From: Mangrovimonas yunxiaonensis
Lineage (GTDB): Bacteria; Bacteroidota; Bacteroidia; Flavobacteriales; Flavobacteriaceae
Assembly (NCBI RefSeq): GCF_000733475.1
Contig: NZ_JPFK01000007.1
Location: 711,862-775,861, forward strand
DNA length: 64,000 nucleotides
Direction: 5' to 3'
Within the stretch, counting starts at the first letter, position 1. Each line of letters opens with the position of its first letter. The notes beneath the pieces are model-generated. The model was not told the DNA's origin. It searched no databases and saw nothing but the letters and a program-made list of their open reading frames with translations. Below, in pieces: positions 1 to 10,800 of this stretch. The translations under genes and the position numbers were made by a program.

Positions 1-1
1 G

Positions 2-910
2 GCAGTACCTGTTTTGGTTGATATAGACGATACCCTAACGCTGGATCCGGCTGCAGTTGAAAAAGCGATTACCCTCAAAACCAAAGCCATTATGCCAGTA
101 CATATGTGTGGGAGCATGGCTAATTTAGAAGCTTTACAAGGTATTTGTAACACGCATAATTTGCTTTTAATAGAAGATGCTTGCCAGGCCATTGGTGCTA
201 CTTACAACGGTAAAGCATTAGGAACCATAGGCGATGTGGGGTGTTTTTCTTTCGACTTTGTAAAGACCATTACCTGTGGCGAAGGCGGAGCGGTGGTGAC
301 CAATAATAGCGCTTATGCTACTCATGCCGATCATTATTCCGATCATGGGCACGACCATGTTGGCACCGATAGGGGGGCAGAAGGGCATCCGTTTTTAGGT
401 TACAACTTTAGAATCTCTGAATTGAATGCCGCTGTAGGCTTAGCGCAAGTAAAGCGTTTGCCCGAGTTTATCGCCATACAAAAAGCACATTATACCATAT
501 TAAGAGAGGCCTTGTCGCAAATTCCAGAAATTACCTTTAGAGCAGTTCCCGAAGGCGGCGAAGAGAGCTATGCCTTTTTAAGTTTTTTCTTGCCAGACCT
601 CAATCTAGCACGCTATGCCTCAAAAGCATTAAAGGAAGCTGGTGTTGACGGCTGTTTTCATTATTACGACAACAATTGGCATTACATCAGAAAATGGGAA
701 CATTTAAAGGATTTAAAAACACTGTATCCTGTTTCGGCCGAAGTGAAAGACGGCTTAAAATACCTTCAAACCAAAACCTTCGAACAATCGGATCACTACA
801 TAGGAAGAAACCTATCTTGCTTAATAAAACTTTCCTGGACCGAAGCGGAAGTAAAGGCTAGAGCAGCCAGTATGGTTGCAACCATTAATGCCGTTATTGC
901 AGCCCGTTAA
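2..910 (+). CDS. DegT/DnrJ/EryC1/StrS-family PLP aminotransferase, 5' truncated by window edge
   Basis: This is the C-terminal part of a sugar aminotransferase of the DegT/AHBA-synthase family, which transfers an amino group onto a keto sugar nucleotide or ulosonate using PLP. The reading frame is open from base 2, and the TTG at 14 is a Leu codon inside the protein, not a start. The PLP lysine is expected at 263-265, in the FVKTITCGEGG motif. The downstream HGHDHVGTDRGAEGHPFLG and NFRISELNAAVG segments are typical of the family and recall KdnA, the 8-amino-3,8-dideoxy-manno-octulosonate transaminase. That subfamily assignment is from memory and tentative. The upstream partner gene lies outside the window. 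A hairpin with a T-run follows at 951-990. Confidence 0.85.
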   Translation, partial: AVPVLVDIDDTLTLDPAAVEKAITLKTKAIMPVHMCGSMANLEALQGICNTHNLLLIEDACQAIGATYNGKALGTIGDVGCFSFDFVKTITCGEGGAVVTNNSAYATHADHYSDHGHDHVGTDRGAEGHPFLGYNFRISELNAAVGLAQVKRLPEFIAIQKAHYTILREALSQIPEITFRAVPEGGEESYAFLSFFLPDLNLARYASKALKEAGVDGCFHYYDNNWHYIRKWEHLKDLKTLYPVSAEVKDGLKYLQTKTFEQSDHYIGRNLSCLIKLSWTEAEVKARAASMVATINAVIAAR

Positions 911-950
911 AATAACGTCAATCAAAATCGTATTCTAGTAACAGTTAAGG

Positions 951-990
951 ACGCCTTTTTTTAATTGGATTAATCCCAAAAGGTGTTTTT
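951..990 (+). terminator. Probable intrinsic terminator after the aminotransferase gene
   Basis: ACGCCTTTT (951-959) pairs with AAAAGGTGT (978-986), one G-U pair included. The loop is 18 nt and a run of five T follows. It lies 40 bp after the stop codon. Confidence 0.5.
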
Positions 991-1120
991 ACAGGACGTT
1001 TATCTTCTTTCGTTAAGCATGTCCTTGCACCCCAATAGCTTGTTGTAAACAAATAAAGCCCCTTCAATGTTTTTAGGGTTTTGCTTTTAATGGGGTGTTA
1101 ATGTGGTTTTTAAAATAGTT

Positions 1121-1185
1121 GTTACATATGTGTTATACTTTGTTACATACGTGATATTGTATTGTTTGTTCTCATTTTAGTTTTA
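1121..1185 (+). promoter_or_regulatory. Promoter 1 of the 21-bp direct-repeat family
   Basis: Two half-sites, GTTACATATGTG at 1121 and GTTACATACGTG at 1142, are exactly 21 bp apart (two helical turns). The Bacteroidota-type -7 box TAGTTTTA lies at 1178-1185, beginning 36 bp after the start of the second half-site. A clear -33 TTTG is lacking, as expected for an activator-dependent promoter. The predicted leader to the ATG at 1430 is about 240 nt. Within the rest of 911-1429 I see the terminator at 951-990 and no gene longer than about ten codons; an ATG at 1214 opens a 10-codon frame behind a purine-rich stretch. Confidence 0.75.
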
Positions 1186-1406
1186 CACTGCTATTAATTG
1201 AAGGAGAAGGGAAATGACAATATACAACACTGTTGTTTTCCTTTAATTTTATATACTTCAAGGTTAATCTTTTTTAATATTAGTACTCTTAGGTTTTTGT
1301 ACAACTGCCGTTTTGGTATAGAAATAATAGATAGATGCTTTTATAAAGATGCGCTTTGGTAGATTTTAAAAGTATTCAGCCTAAGTAAGCTTACAAAGGT
1401 AAATTA

Positions 1407-1417
1407 GTTATTAATCA
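1407..1417 (+). promoter_or_regulatory. Leader element GTTATTAATCA, 12 nt before the start codon
   Basis: GTTATTAATCA is followed by exactly 12 nt and the ATG at 1430. The same element with the same 12-nt spacing precedes the ATG at 4864. It may be a translation-initiation or leader element; its function is unknown. Confidence 0.4.
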
Positions 1418-1429
1418 AAAAATAAAATT

Positions 1430-4039
1430 ATGAAAATAAAACTACACGTAAAAACACTAGCAGTAATTAGTATGCTTATACCCAGCATTATTCTTTCTCA
1501 GGAAGAGATTGAGTTATGGGGAATGACATTTAGAGGTGGAAAATCAGATATGGGTACCATATTTAAGACAGATGAAAATGCCGAAAATCTGGAAGTCCAG
1601 TACGATTTTTTTAAAACGGATGGCTATGAGATTGAAAGCGAAATTATACAAGCTTCAAATGGTAAGTTTTATGGCTTGTCACCTTATTCTGGAATTTATT
1701 TATACGGCGTTTACTACGACAGCGATAATACGCCAGGCATATTATACGAGTATGATCCGGTAACCAATGTATTTGAAGCTAAATTCAGATTTGGTGTTGA
1801 TGAGTTTGGTGCAGTAAACTCAACAAACGGAAACCGACCAGAAGGGGCGCTTGTTGAAGTCAACAATAAACTTTACGGAATGACGCGAGAGGGTGGAGCC
1901 CATGGAGACGGAATTATTTTTGAATATGATTACATACAAGACATGTTTACAAAGCTACATGATTTTAATGATTTAAATGGTAGAGCTCCCGAAGGAGAAC
2001 TTATCCAAGCTTCTAATGGTAAACTATATGGAATGACCTCTGTTGGAGGCGCTTATGGTGATGGTGTTATTTTTGAATTTGATCTCAATACTAACACTTA
2101 CACAAAAAAGATCGATTTTGATGGTAATGCATCAAATCCGGGAAGACGACCTTATGAATCTTTGTTTGAAGCAAGTAATGGAAAATTGTATGGCTTAACC
2201 AGTGAAGGTGGAACATATGATTATGGAGTATTATTTGAATATGATTTTCTTACCAATACATTGACTAGCTTATTTAATTTTGGAGCTACTGCAACTTCCG
2301 GAGCTTATCCGCTGGGAACATTGGTAGAAGGTCCAAACAGTTCTCTAGAGCTGTTTGGTACAGCTTCCGAAGGAGGCTCAGAAGATTATGGTATTCTTTT
2401 CAAATACAATATATCAACAGATACCTATACCACATTATTAAGTTTTGCTTCTTCAAACAATTTAGGGTATTCTCCAGGACCTAAACTTACACTGGCATCT
2501 AATAACAAACTATATGGTGTTACAGCGTATGGTGGTGCAGCAGAAATAGGATCAATATTTGAATACGATCCGGTTACAGACCAGTCTGATTTGCTGTATG
2601 GTTTTGATGTGAATTCTGGCTTTTATCCTTATACAGGTCTTTTGGAGGCATCAGATGGTAAACTGTATAGTATTGCTTTTAAAACCCTTTATGGTGGAGT
2701 CGCCACATTTAATAGTATGTTCTATAGTTTTGATTTGACTACAAATACCTATAATCCTATTTTTAAGTTTAACAGTGCTGAAGATGGGGCCGGACCAGAT
2801 GGTAGTCTGATGTATTCTGAAAGCCGACAAAAATTTTACGGATTGACGTATCGTGGCGGACTTAATGATTCAGGAGCTATTTTTGAATTTAATCCAGTAA
2901 ATAACCTGTATACAAGACTTTATAGTTTTGAAGCACTTCCTGTTACCAGTGCAGAATCAGGAGTATTACCAAGAGCCAGTCTGTTAGAAGCTACTAATGG
3001 TAAATTATATGGAACAGCTTATCGAGGAGGAGATAATGGTATTGGGGTTTTGTATGAATATGATTTACAGTCAAATACGTATTCTAAAAAGCATGATTTT
3101 GGCGAAACTCTTGGTGGCACTCCATTGGGAGATTTGATGCAGGCGTCAAATAATAAAATTTATGGAATGGCATCAGTAGGAGGTCAAGGTATTTACATGG
3201 AAAATGAAGTTTCTGCTGGAACTATTTTTGAGTACGATATAGATACAGAAAATTATACCAAAATTCACGATTTTAACCTTGAAGATGGTGCTTTTCCCAA
3301 CGGTGGTTTAATTGAAGCCACAAATGGAAAGCTGTATGGGATGACCACTCAAGGCGGTCTGCAATCTGGAGGTGTGATATTTGAATGGAATTTTACAACA
3401 GGACTCAATAAGTTGCACGAGTTTGAATATGATGGTATGAATGGCTTTTTTCCTTATGGAAACTTACTTCAGTTTGATGCTAATACACTTTACGGATTGA
3501 CTTCAGAAGGAGGTGTAAATGGTAACGGAATTATCTTTAAATATGATATACAAACCAATACCTTTTCTAAGGTTTTTGATTTTAATGATGTGTTAACAGG
3601 AGCTAAACCTCTTGGTAGCTTAACAAAATTAAATAACAAGCTTTACGGAGTGACCTCAGAAGGCGGAACGCACAATTATGGAACTGTATTTGAGTTTAAC
3701 CCTCAAACCTTAACATTCACAAAAACGTTTGACTTTGATTCCCAGAACGGAAGATTACCTGTTACTACTACATTAGTGGTTTTAGACAGGAATACACTAA
3801 CGACAAATATTGTAGAAGAAAATAAGATAATTGTTTACCCAAACCCAGCTCAACAACAAATTCATATAACGACAGATGCACATATTACCAAAATATCTTT
3901 ATTTGATGCTTTAGGAAAAGAAGTCTATTTAGAAATGACGAGTAATACAGTTAATGTAGAACCATTAAAAAGCGGTATTTACATATTAAAAGTTGAAACA
4001 GATAAAGGTTCAAACTCTAAAAAAATAATAATTAACTAG
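1430..4039 (+). CDS. Secreted GloVer-repeat protein with T9SS type A sorting domain
   Basis: An 869-residue exported protein. Residues 1-23 form a signal peptide (basic start, hydrophobic core, cut near ILSQ-EE). Residues ~45-820 are a tandem array of degenerate units of about 50-60 residues. Each carries NGKLYGMT, a GG-x-G turn, an IFEYD-like strand and an aromatic HDF strand. This fits the Gloeo/Verruco (GloVer, TIGR03803) repeat, likely a beta-propeller-like or solenoid surface structure. The last ~70 residues are a T9SS type A sorting domain (VYPNPAQQQ at its start, GIYILKVETDKG, terminal KKIIIN), so the protein should be carried across the outer membrane and processed there. It is transcribed from promoter 1 with a long leader. 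The ligand is unknown; an adhesin or glycan-binding role is only a guess. Confidence 0.85.
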   Translation: MKIKLHVKTLAVISMLIPSIILSQEEIELWGMTFRGGKSDMGTIFKTDENAENLEVQYDFFKTDGYEIESEIIQASNGKFYGLSPYSGIYLYGVYYDSDNTPGILYEYDPVTNVFEAKFRFGVDEFGAVNSTNGNRPEGALVEVNNKLYGMTREGGAHGDGIIFEYDYIQDMFTKLHDFNDLNGRAPEGELIQASNGKLYGMTSVGGAYGDGVIFEFDLNTNTYTKKIDFDGNASNPGRRPYESLFEASNGKLYGLTSEGGTYDYGVLFEYDFLTNTLTSLFNFGATATSGAYPLGTLVEGPNSSLELFGTASEGGSEDYGILFKYNISTDTYTTLLSFASSNNLGYSPGPKLTLASNNKLYGVTAYGGAAEIGSIFEYDPVTDQSDLLYGFDVNSGFYPYTGLLEASDGKLYSIAFKTLYGGVATFNSMFYSFDLTTNTYNPIFKFNSAEDGAGPDGSLMYSESRQKFYGLTYRGGLNDSGAIFEFNPVNNLYTRLYSFEALPVTSAESGVLPRASLLEATNGKLYGTAYRGGDNGIGVLYEYDLQSNTYSKKHDFGETLGGTPLGDLMQASNNKIYGMASVGGQGIYMENEVSAGTIFEYDIDTENYTKIHDFNLEDGAFPNGGLIEATNGKLYGMTTQGGLQSGGVIFEWNFTTGLNKLHEFEYDGMNGFFPYGNLLQFDANTLYGLTSEGGVNGNGIIFKYDIQTNTFSKVFDFNDVLTGAKPLGSLTKLNNKLYGVTSEGGTHNYGTVFEFNPQTLTFTKTFDFDSQNGRLPVTTTLVVLDRNTLTTNIVEENKIIVYPNPAQQQIHITTDAHITKISLFDALGKEVYLEMTSNTVNVEPLKSGIYILKVETDKGSNSKKIIIN

Positions 4040-4069
4040 CTTTATATTAATAGTTTAATAAACTGAATT

Positions 4070-4492
4070 ATGAGAAAATTAAACCAACTATTCTTATTTG
4101 TTTTGCTTTTTTTACAGTGTTTAACTGTAAAAATAATAAAAAATTAGAACCTGTTATTGAGACAGTAGAGGTAGAGGATGCTGTAAAAATGCCAACAAAT
4201 ACAATAGATATTTTAACAAGAAGTATGGAGTTTATTATGGCTGATACCATTACCTCTGGTTGGGATACATTTAAATATGACAATAGAGCTAACGAACCCC
4301 ATTTTTTTTAGGTTTGCAAAAATGCCCGAAGGGATTACATCATAAAATTTTAAAAATGAAGCTGACCCGGTATTTGAAGAAGGTATGGATCTGATAAACG
4401 AAGGGAAAACCGAAGAAGGGTTTGCTGCATTTAGCAAATTACTTGAAAGTCTAGATCATCAAATAAGTGGGGAGTTTGAATATAATCACTAG
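4070..4492 (+). pseudogene. Decayed lipoprotein gene, paralogue of 23651-24619
   Basis: The ATG at 4070 opens a lipoprotein-type signal peptide in frame 2. The homologous reading then moves to frame 1 near a T-run at ~4106-4113 (NCKNNKKLEP, then MADTITSGWDTFKYDN and RANEPHFF), ends at TAG 4309-4311, and resumes in frame 2 after another T-run at 4302-4309. That part reads KMPEGITS, has an in-frame TAA at 4343-4345, continues through FEEGMDLINEGKTEEG, and stops at 4490. These segments align in order with the first ~120 residues of the intact lipoprotein at 23651. The remaining two thirds are missing. Both frameshifts sit at homopolymers and could be sequencing errors, but the in-frame stop and the 3' loss argue for true decay. 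Confidence 0.85.
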
Positions 4493-4555
4493 GAATTATA
4501 AATGGCTGTTTTTGTTTTAAAATATACGCCTAGTTGGTAGCCGTATTTGCATTTG

Positions 4556-4620
4556 GTTACATATGTGTTATACTTTGTTACATACGTGCAATTCATTCTC
4601 ACAGCTTTATTTTAGTTTAG
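4556..4620 (+). promoter_or_regulatory. Promoter 2 of the 21-bp direct-repeat family
   Basis: The half-sites GTTACATATGTG at 4556 and GTTACATACGTG at 4577 are 21 bp apart, and the 21-bp unit is identical to that of promoter 1. The -7-like box TAGTTTAG is at 4613-4620, with the same 36-bp offset. The leader to the ATG at 4864 is about 240 nt, almost the same length as that of promoter 1. The rest of 4493-4863 holds the hairpin at 4765-4784 and the leader element at 4841-4851, and no gene. Confidence 0.75.
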
Positions 4621-4764
4621 TGCATCATTCATAACAATTAAATTACGTAATCAAAATAATTGATTAAAAAGAAACCAATATCACTTTCAATGACTTCCAA
4701 ATCTTGATAAATAACCTGCATTTGTTGTACAAGACATGTTCTATTTTGAATTAGGGATTGCATC

Positions 4765-4784
4765 GCCCACACGATAACGTGGGC
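4765..4784 (+). promoter_or_regulatory. Leader hairpin
   Basis: GCCCAC (4765-4770) pairs with GTGGGC (4779-4784) around an 8-nt loop. It lies inside the long leader of the metallopeptidase gene, about 80 nt before its start codon. It has no T-run, so it is not an intrinsic terminator. It could be an mRNA-stability or protein-binding structure. Confidence 0.4.
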
Positions 4785-4840
4785 ATGCAGTATCAGTTCG
4801 CTGTCCGTCTAATTTGAAATGGCTTGTCAACAAAAAGTAA

Positions 4841-4851
4841 GCTATTAATCA
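4841..4851 (+). promoter_or_regulatory. Leader element GCTATTAATCA, 12 nt before the start codon
   Basis: Same element and same 12-nt spacing to ATG (4864) as at 1407-1417. A third copy lies at 15532-15542 in the gene-less transcript of promoter 3. Confidence 0.4.
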
Positions 4852-4863
4852 AAACGTAGAGTC

Positions 4864-7800
4864 ATGAGACAACTGTATGCCATTCTAATCAGTGTTTTCG
4901 CCTTAACATTTGCCCAGGCACAATCTGGAAGCATTGACCTCAATGAATCCCAATTAAACACCCATGTAGAAATTTCCAGCAAAGAACTTTCAGAAAATCC
5001 CTTTTTTAAGGATGCCAAAAGAGCGAGGGAATTTAAGTTAAATCCTTCAATTTCTAGGCATTCCAACCTTACCGTAGGCACCAAAATCCGAATGCAATTA
5101 TTTAGTGATAAGGACTATAATGCTGTTATTAGTAATAAGCATACCGATGTAAACGGTGTTACCTCTCTAACGCTTAAACTTGAGCAGTACCCGTTTGCAA
5201 GTAGTTACATTACAGTTTCAGGGCAATCATTTTTAGTTTTTTTAAACATCCCAGAGCTTAATGAGCAGTATACAAGTAGGTATAATTCCCAATCGGGCAT
5301 GGCTCATTTATTTTTAATGGATGAGACGCGTACGGAAGCTTTTAAGTGTGGCGCCGAAGAGTTGTCTATGGATGATTCTCGGGGAATTGAAAATCCAAAT
5401 ACCAACACCTTTAATCGAATAGACCCAGGGGAAACCTGTTTGGATGTATCTTCATCCTCCGATCCAGCAACTATAAGCTTGTTAATGGTTTACACCCCAG
5501 CCGCAGAAGCTTGGGCAGATGCCAATCAAGGCGGTATCAATAATGCCATCTCCGCAGCAATCTCTATTGCAAATGATGTGTCTGCGAATAATAACCTTGG
5601 CATTACTTTTCAACTGGCACATTCCCAATTAGTAAACTATACAGAAGTGGGTGCTGGTGCCGACCTGGAAGCCCTGCGTAATAGCACTGATGGAGAAATG
5701 GACGAAGTTCATCAGCTAAGAAAAATCCATAATGCCGATTTGGTCTCAGTTTTCACTAATTTTTCTGGTGATGGTATTGGTGGTATAGCCCACCTTAATA
5801 CAACGCGCTACGGCCACCCGGGTAAAGCATTTTCCAATATTAAAGTAATCAGCCAAGCAAACAGTCCAATAACATTTATTCATGAATTAGGGCATAACAT
5901 GGGTGTCGACCATTACCGATACCAGAGCCAAGCTCCTGGCCCAACACAATGGTTAGATTGGCCTGAAAATGATTGGTCTAGTGGATGGCGAGATCAGGAT
6001 GGAAATGATTTTAGAACCGTGATGACCTATGCAGATGGTATACCAGGCCCAAGCATTCCCTATTTTTCCGACCCTACTGTTACTTTCGCAGGAGACCCAA
6101 TAGGAGATGCTGTACAAGCAGACAACGCGAGAACACTCCGAGAAATGAAGCATGAGGTGGCCAGATATAGCAATGCCGCCCAATATTGCCTAGCAGGAGT
6201 TGACATACAACAGGCCTTTTGGATTAATAATGTTAGTATGGGGGATATAAACCATAGTTCATCCTCAAGCTTTTATTCCGATTTGTCTGGTCTAGGCACC
6301 TGTATGCAACCTGGAGAAACACAAACATTGGTTGCTGATTTAGAGAATGCTGGAGGATCTACTTACATTTCGGTATGGATTGATTGGAATGATGATAAAA
6401 TCTTCGATAGTTCTGAATTGGAATATAATTCAACAGCTGGATTATCTCAATACTCGGTAGATATCACGGCTCCATTAGGATTCGATTCGGGTGAAAAACG
6501 AATGCGCATTAGAGCATACGATACCGGTTCTGGAGGGAGTTCAGATCCCTGTGGCTATATGACTTTTGGAGAAGTAGAAGACTATACCATTTTACTTGGC
6601 GAAGGCGACTTTTGTAGCACTTCGTCTATTCCGCAAAACCTCGTGGTTATTGAAAATAATGGGAATAGTGTCCTGATTTCATGGAATCCCCTTTCAGGAG
6701 TAGATTATTATGAACTTCAATACCGCCAACAGGGAGAGACTAATTGGATTACAATTTCTAATATTCTATATCCTTTCCAGCAAATTTCTGGTTTAACTCT
6801 ACTTACTGATTATGAGGTTCAGATTAGAAGTGTATGTTTGGGAACACCCACAGCCTATTCAGATATCTTACCGTTTAGCACAGGAGATTATAATTACTGC
6901 GATGCTGGAGCAACTGATCCACGGTATGAAAAAATATCTAATGTAACGTTTAATACAATCAACAACAATTCGACTGATACATCAGGTTATGAAGATTTTA
7001 CAGAAATATCAACCTCTGTTACTCCCGGAGAAACCTATCCAATGTCAATTTCTATAAGCAATTTTGATTCTAATGATGAATTATATGTCTGGATTGATTA
7101 TAACCAAGACGGAGACTTCACCGATTTGGGAGAAAACGTTATTAGTCTCGATCCAGCATCTCAAACAAATAACGAAAACATTACAATTCCGGCAGAGGCG
7201 CTTTCAGGAAACACTGTAATGCGCATTAGATTAATTTTTCCTTCTAGTCCTGTAAATAGGACACCTTGCGGAGACTCAACTTGGGGCCAAGTAGAGGATT
7301 ACACCATAAACATTTTGGGAGACTGTACAGACCCAACAACTTGGTATGCTGATACGGACGATGATGGTTTGGGAGATCCAAATACCACTACTGAAGACTG
7401 TAATCAGCCAACAGGCTATGTAAGCAATAGTGACGACTGTAACGATAATGACGCCAACATTGGAGGCCCAACAACCTGGTATGCCGATGCCGATACCGAT
7501 GGCTATGGTGACCCTAACGATGCCATAGAAGCTTGTGAGCAACCTGAAGGTTATGTTGATAATTCTGACGACCAAGAAATCAATTCTCCCTGTCCTGATA
7601 ATGTAGATACCAATGGGGTGTCGCTGGATTCCGATGGCGATGGTGTTCTCGATTGTAACGATATCTGCCAAGGAAATGATTTGGTTGATACCGACCTAGA
7701 TGGCACACCAGACGACTGCGATGCCTGTCCGTTAGATTCAAATAACGATAGCGATGGCGATGGTGTATGCGATTCCGAAGATGTTTGTCCAGACTTTAAC

Positions 7801-10800
7801 GACCTAGCCGATGCCGACGGAGATAATGTGCCGGATGGCTGCGATGTTTGTCCAAACCATGACGATGCTATAGATAGCGATGGCGATGGTATTCCCGATG
7901 GTTGTGACAACTGCGAGGATGCCGATGAAGATGGTATCTGTGCCGATACCGACTGTAATGATAATGACGCCAACATAGGTGTGCCAACAACCTGGTATGC
8001 CGATGCCGATAACGACGGTTATGGTGATCCTAGCGATACTACAGAAGCCTGTCAACAACCTGATGGCTATGTTGCCAACAATGCAGACATCTGTATAGGA
8101 TTTGATGATAATCTTGATGCAGATGGCGACGGCGTTCCCGATGGCTGTGACGACTGCGAGGATGCTGATGAAGATGGCATTTGTGCCGATACCGACTGTA
8201 ACGATAATGACGCCAACATTGGCGCGCCAACAACCTGGTATGCCGATGCCGATAACGACGGTTATGGTGATCCTAGCGATACTACAGAAGCCTGTCAACA
8301 ACCTGATGGCTATGTTGCCAACAATGCAGACATCTGTATAGGATTTGATGATAATCTTGATGCAGATGGCGACGGCGTTCCCGATGGCTGTGACGACTGC
8401 GAGGATGCTGATGAAGATGGCATTTGTGCCGATACCGACTGTAACGATAATGACGCCAACATTGGCGCGCCAACAACCTGGTATGCCGATGCCGATAACG
8501 ACGGTTATGGTGATCCTAGCGATACTATAGAAGCCTGTGAACAACCTGATGGCTATGTTGCTAACAATGCAGACATCTGTATAGGGTTTGATGATAATCT
8601 TGATGCAGATGGCGACGGTATTCCCGATGGCTGTGATGACTGCGAAGATGCCGATGACGATGGCATTTGTGCCGATACCGACTGTAACGATAATGACGCC
8701 AACATAGGCGCGCCAACAACCTGGTATGCCGATGCCGATAACGACGGTTATGGTGATCCTAGCGATACTACAGAAGCCTGTCAACAACCTGATGGCTATG
8801 TTGCTAACAATGCAGACATCTGTATAGGGTTTGATGATAATCTTGATGCAGATGGCGATGGTATTCCCGATGGCTGTGACAACTGCGAGGATGCTGATGA
8901 AGATGGTATCTGTGCCGATATTGACTGTAACGATAATGACGCCAACATAGGCGCACGAACAATCTGGTATGCCGATGTAGATGGCGATGGCTATGGTGAC
9001 CTTAACAATACTACAGAAGCTTGTGAACAGCCTGAAGGTTATGTTGATAATTCTGACGACCAAGAGATTAACTCTCCCTGTCCTGATAATGTAGATACCA
9101 ATGGGGTGTCGCTGGATTCTGATGGCGATGGCGTTCTCGATTGTAACGATATCTGCCAAGGAAATGATTTGGTTGATACCGACCTAGATGGCACACCAGA
9201 CGACTGCGATGCCTGTCCGTTAGATTCAAATAACGATAGCGATGGCGATGGTGTATGCGATTCTGAAGATGTTTGTCCAGACTTTAACGATCTGGCCGAC
9301 GCCGACGGAGATAATGTACCGGATGGCTGCGATGTTTGTCCGGGTCATGACGATGCTATAGATAGCGATGGCGACGGTGTTCCCGATGGCTGTGACAACT
9401 GCGAGGATGCTGATGAAGATGGCATCTGTGTCGATACCGACTGTAACGATAATGACGCCAACATTGGCGCGCCAACAACCTGGTATGCCGATGCCGATAA
9501 CGACGGTTATGGTGATCCTAACGATACTACAGAAGCCTGTCAACAACCTGATGGCTATGTTGCTAACAATGCAGACATCTGTATAGGATTTGATGATAAT
9601 CTTGATGCAGATGGCGATGGCACACCAGATGGTTGCGATGCCTGTCCGTTAGATTCAAATAACGATAGCGATGGCGATGGCGTATGCGATTCCGACGATA
9701 TCTGTCCAGGCTTTAACGACCTAGCCGATGCCGACGGAGATAATGTGCCGGATGGCTGCGATGTTTGTCCAAACCATGACGATGCTATAGATAGCGATGG
9801 CGATGGTGTTCCCGATGGCTGTGACAACTGCGAGGATGCTGATGAAGATGGCATCTGTGCCGATACCGACTGTAATGATAATGACGCCAACATTGGCGCG
9901 CCAACAACCTGGTATGCCGATGCCGATAACGACGGTTATGGCGACCCTAACAATACTACAGAAGCCTGTCAACAACCTGATGGCTACGTTGCCAACAATG
10001 CAGACATCTGTATAGGATTTGATGATAATCTTGATGCAGATGGCGATGGCACACCAGATGGTTGCGATGCCTGTCCGTTAGATTCAAATAACGATAGCGA
10101 TGGTGATGGCGTGTGTGGTGATTTAGACTGTGATGATAATGACTCGCAGGCTTTCCCAGGCAACCCAGAGATCTGTGATGGTATTGATAATGATTGCGAT
10201 GGTATTATTGATGAAGGTTGCGAAACTTGTCCTGATGCTGATGAAGATACCGTTTGCGATGCAGATGACATTTGTCCTGGCTATGACGATCTGGCCGATG
10301 CCGATAAAGATGGCATTCCAGATGACTGCGACGCTTGTCCAAATGATCCTAATAACGATAGCGATGGCGATGGCGTGTGTGGTGATGTAGACAACTGTCC
10401 AGATACGGCCAATGCAGACCAAGCAGATGCTGACAGCGATGGCATAGGAGACGCCTGTGATGATGTTGATTTAGAATGTGATGCAGCTTATGCCTTAGGG
10501 GATAATAACATCTGTTTTATGGATGATGGCTTTGGTAACTGGGGTTGGACAAACCAATTGAATGGAGCAGGTACCTATAACATGAATCTTTATGCCGGTG
10601 CGGGACAATGTAATATTGATAATGGAGCGTTTGTAGGCACCTTGTTAATCGATTATGCAAATGACGAACTGGATGTAACATACAGCATAAACTCTGGATA
10701 TGTTTTAAAAGGCATTCATTTTTATGTAGGCTGTACACCATATCCTAAAAAAGGACGTAGGAATACTGTGGCGCCAGGGCATTATACCATAGGAAGAAAT

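Noticed and set aside
7966..8937. Regular direct repeats as a possible CRISPR array
   Set aside because: The units are 243 bp, contiguous, in frame, and encode protein; there are no spacers and no cas genes nearby.
7804..9159. 451-codon open frame on the minus strand opposite the metallopeptidase repeats
   Set aside because: It exists only because the Asp/Gly-rich repeats use few codons; the antisense product is an Ile/Val/Gly-rich periodic string with no start context and no known family.
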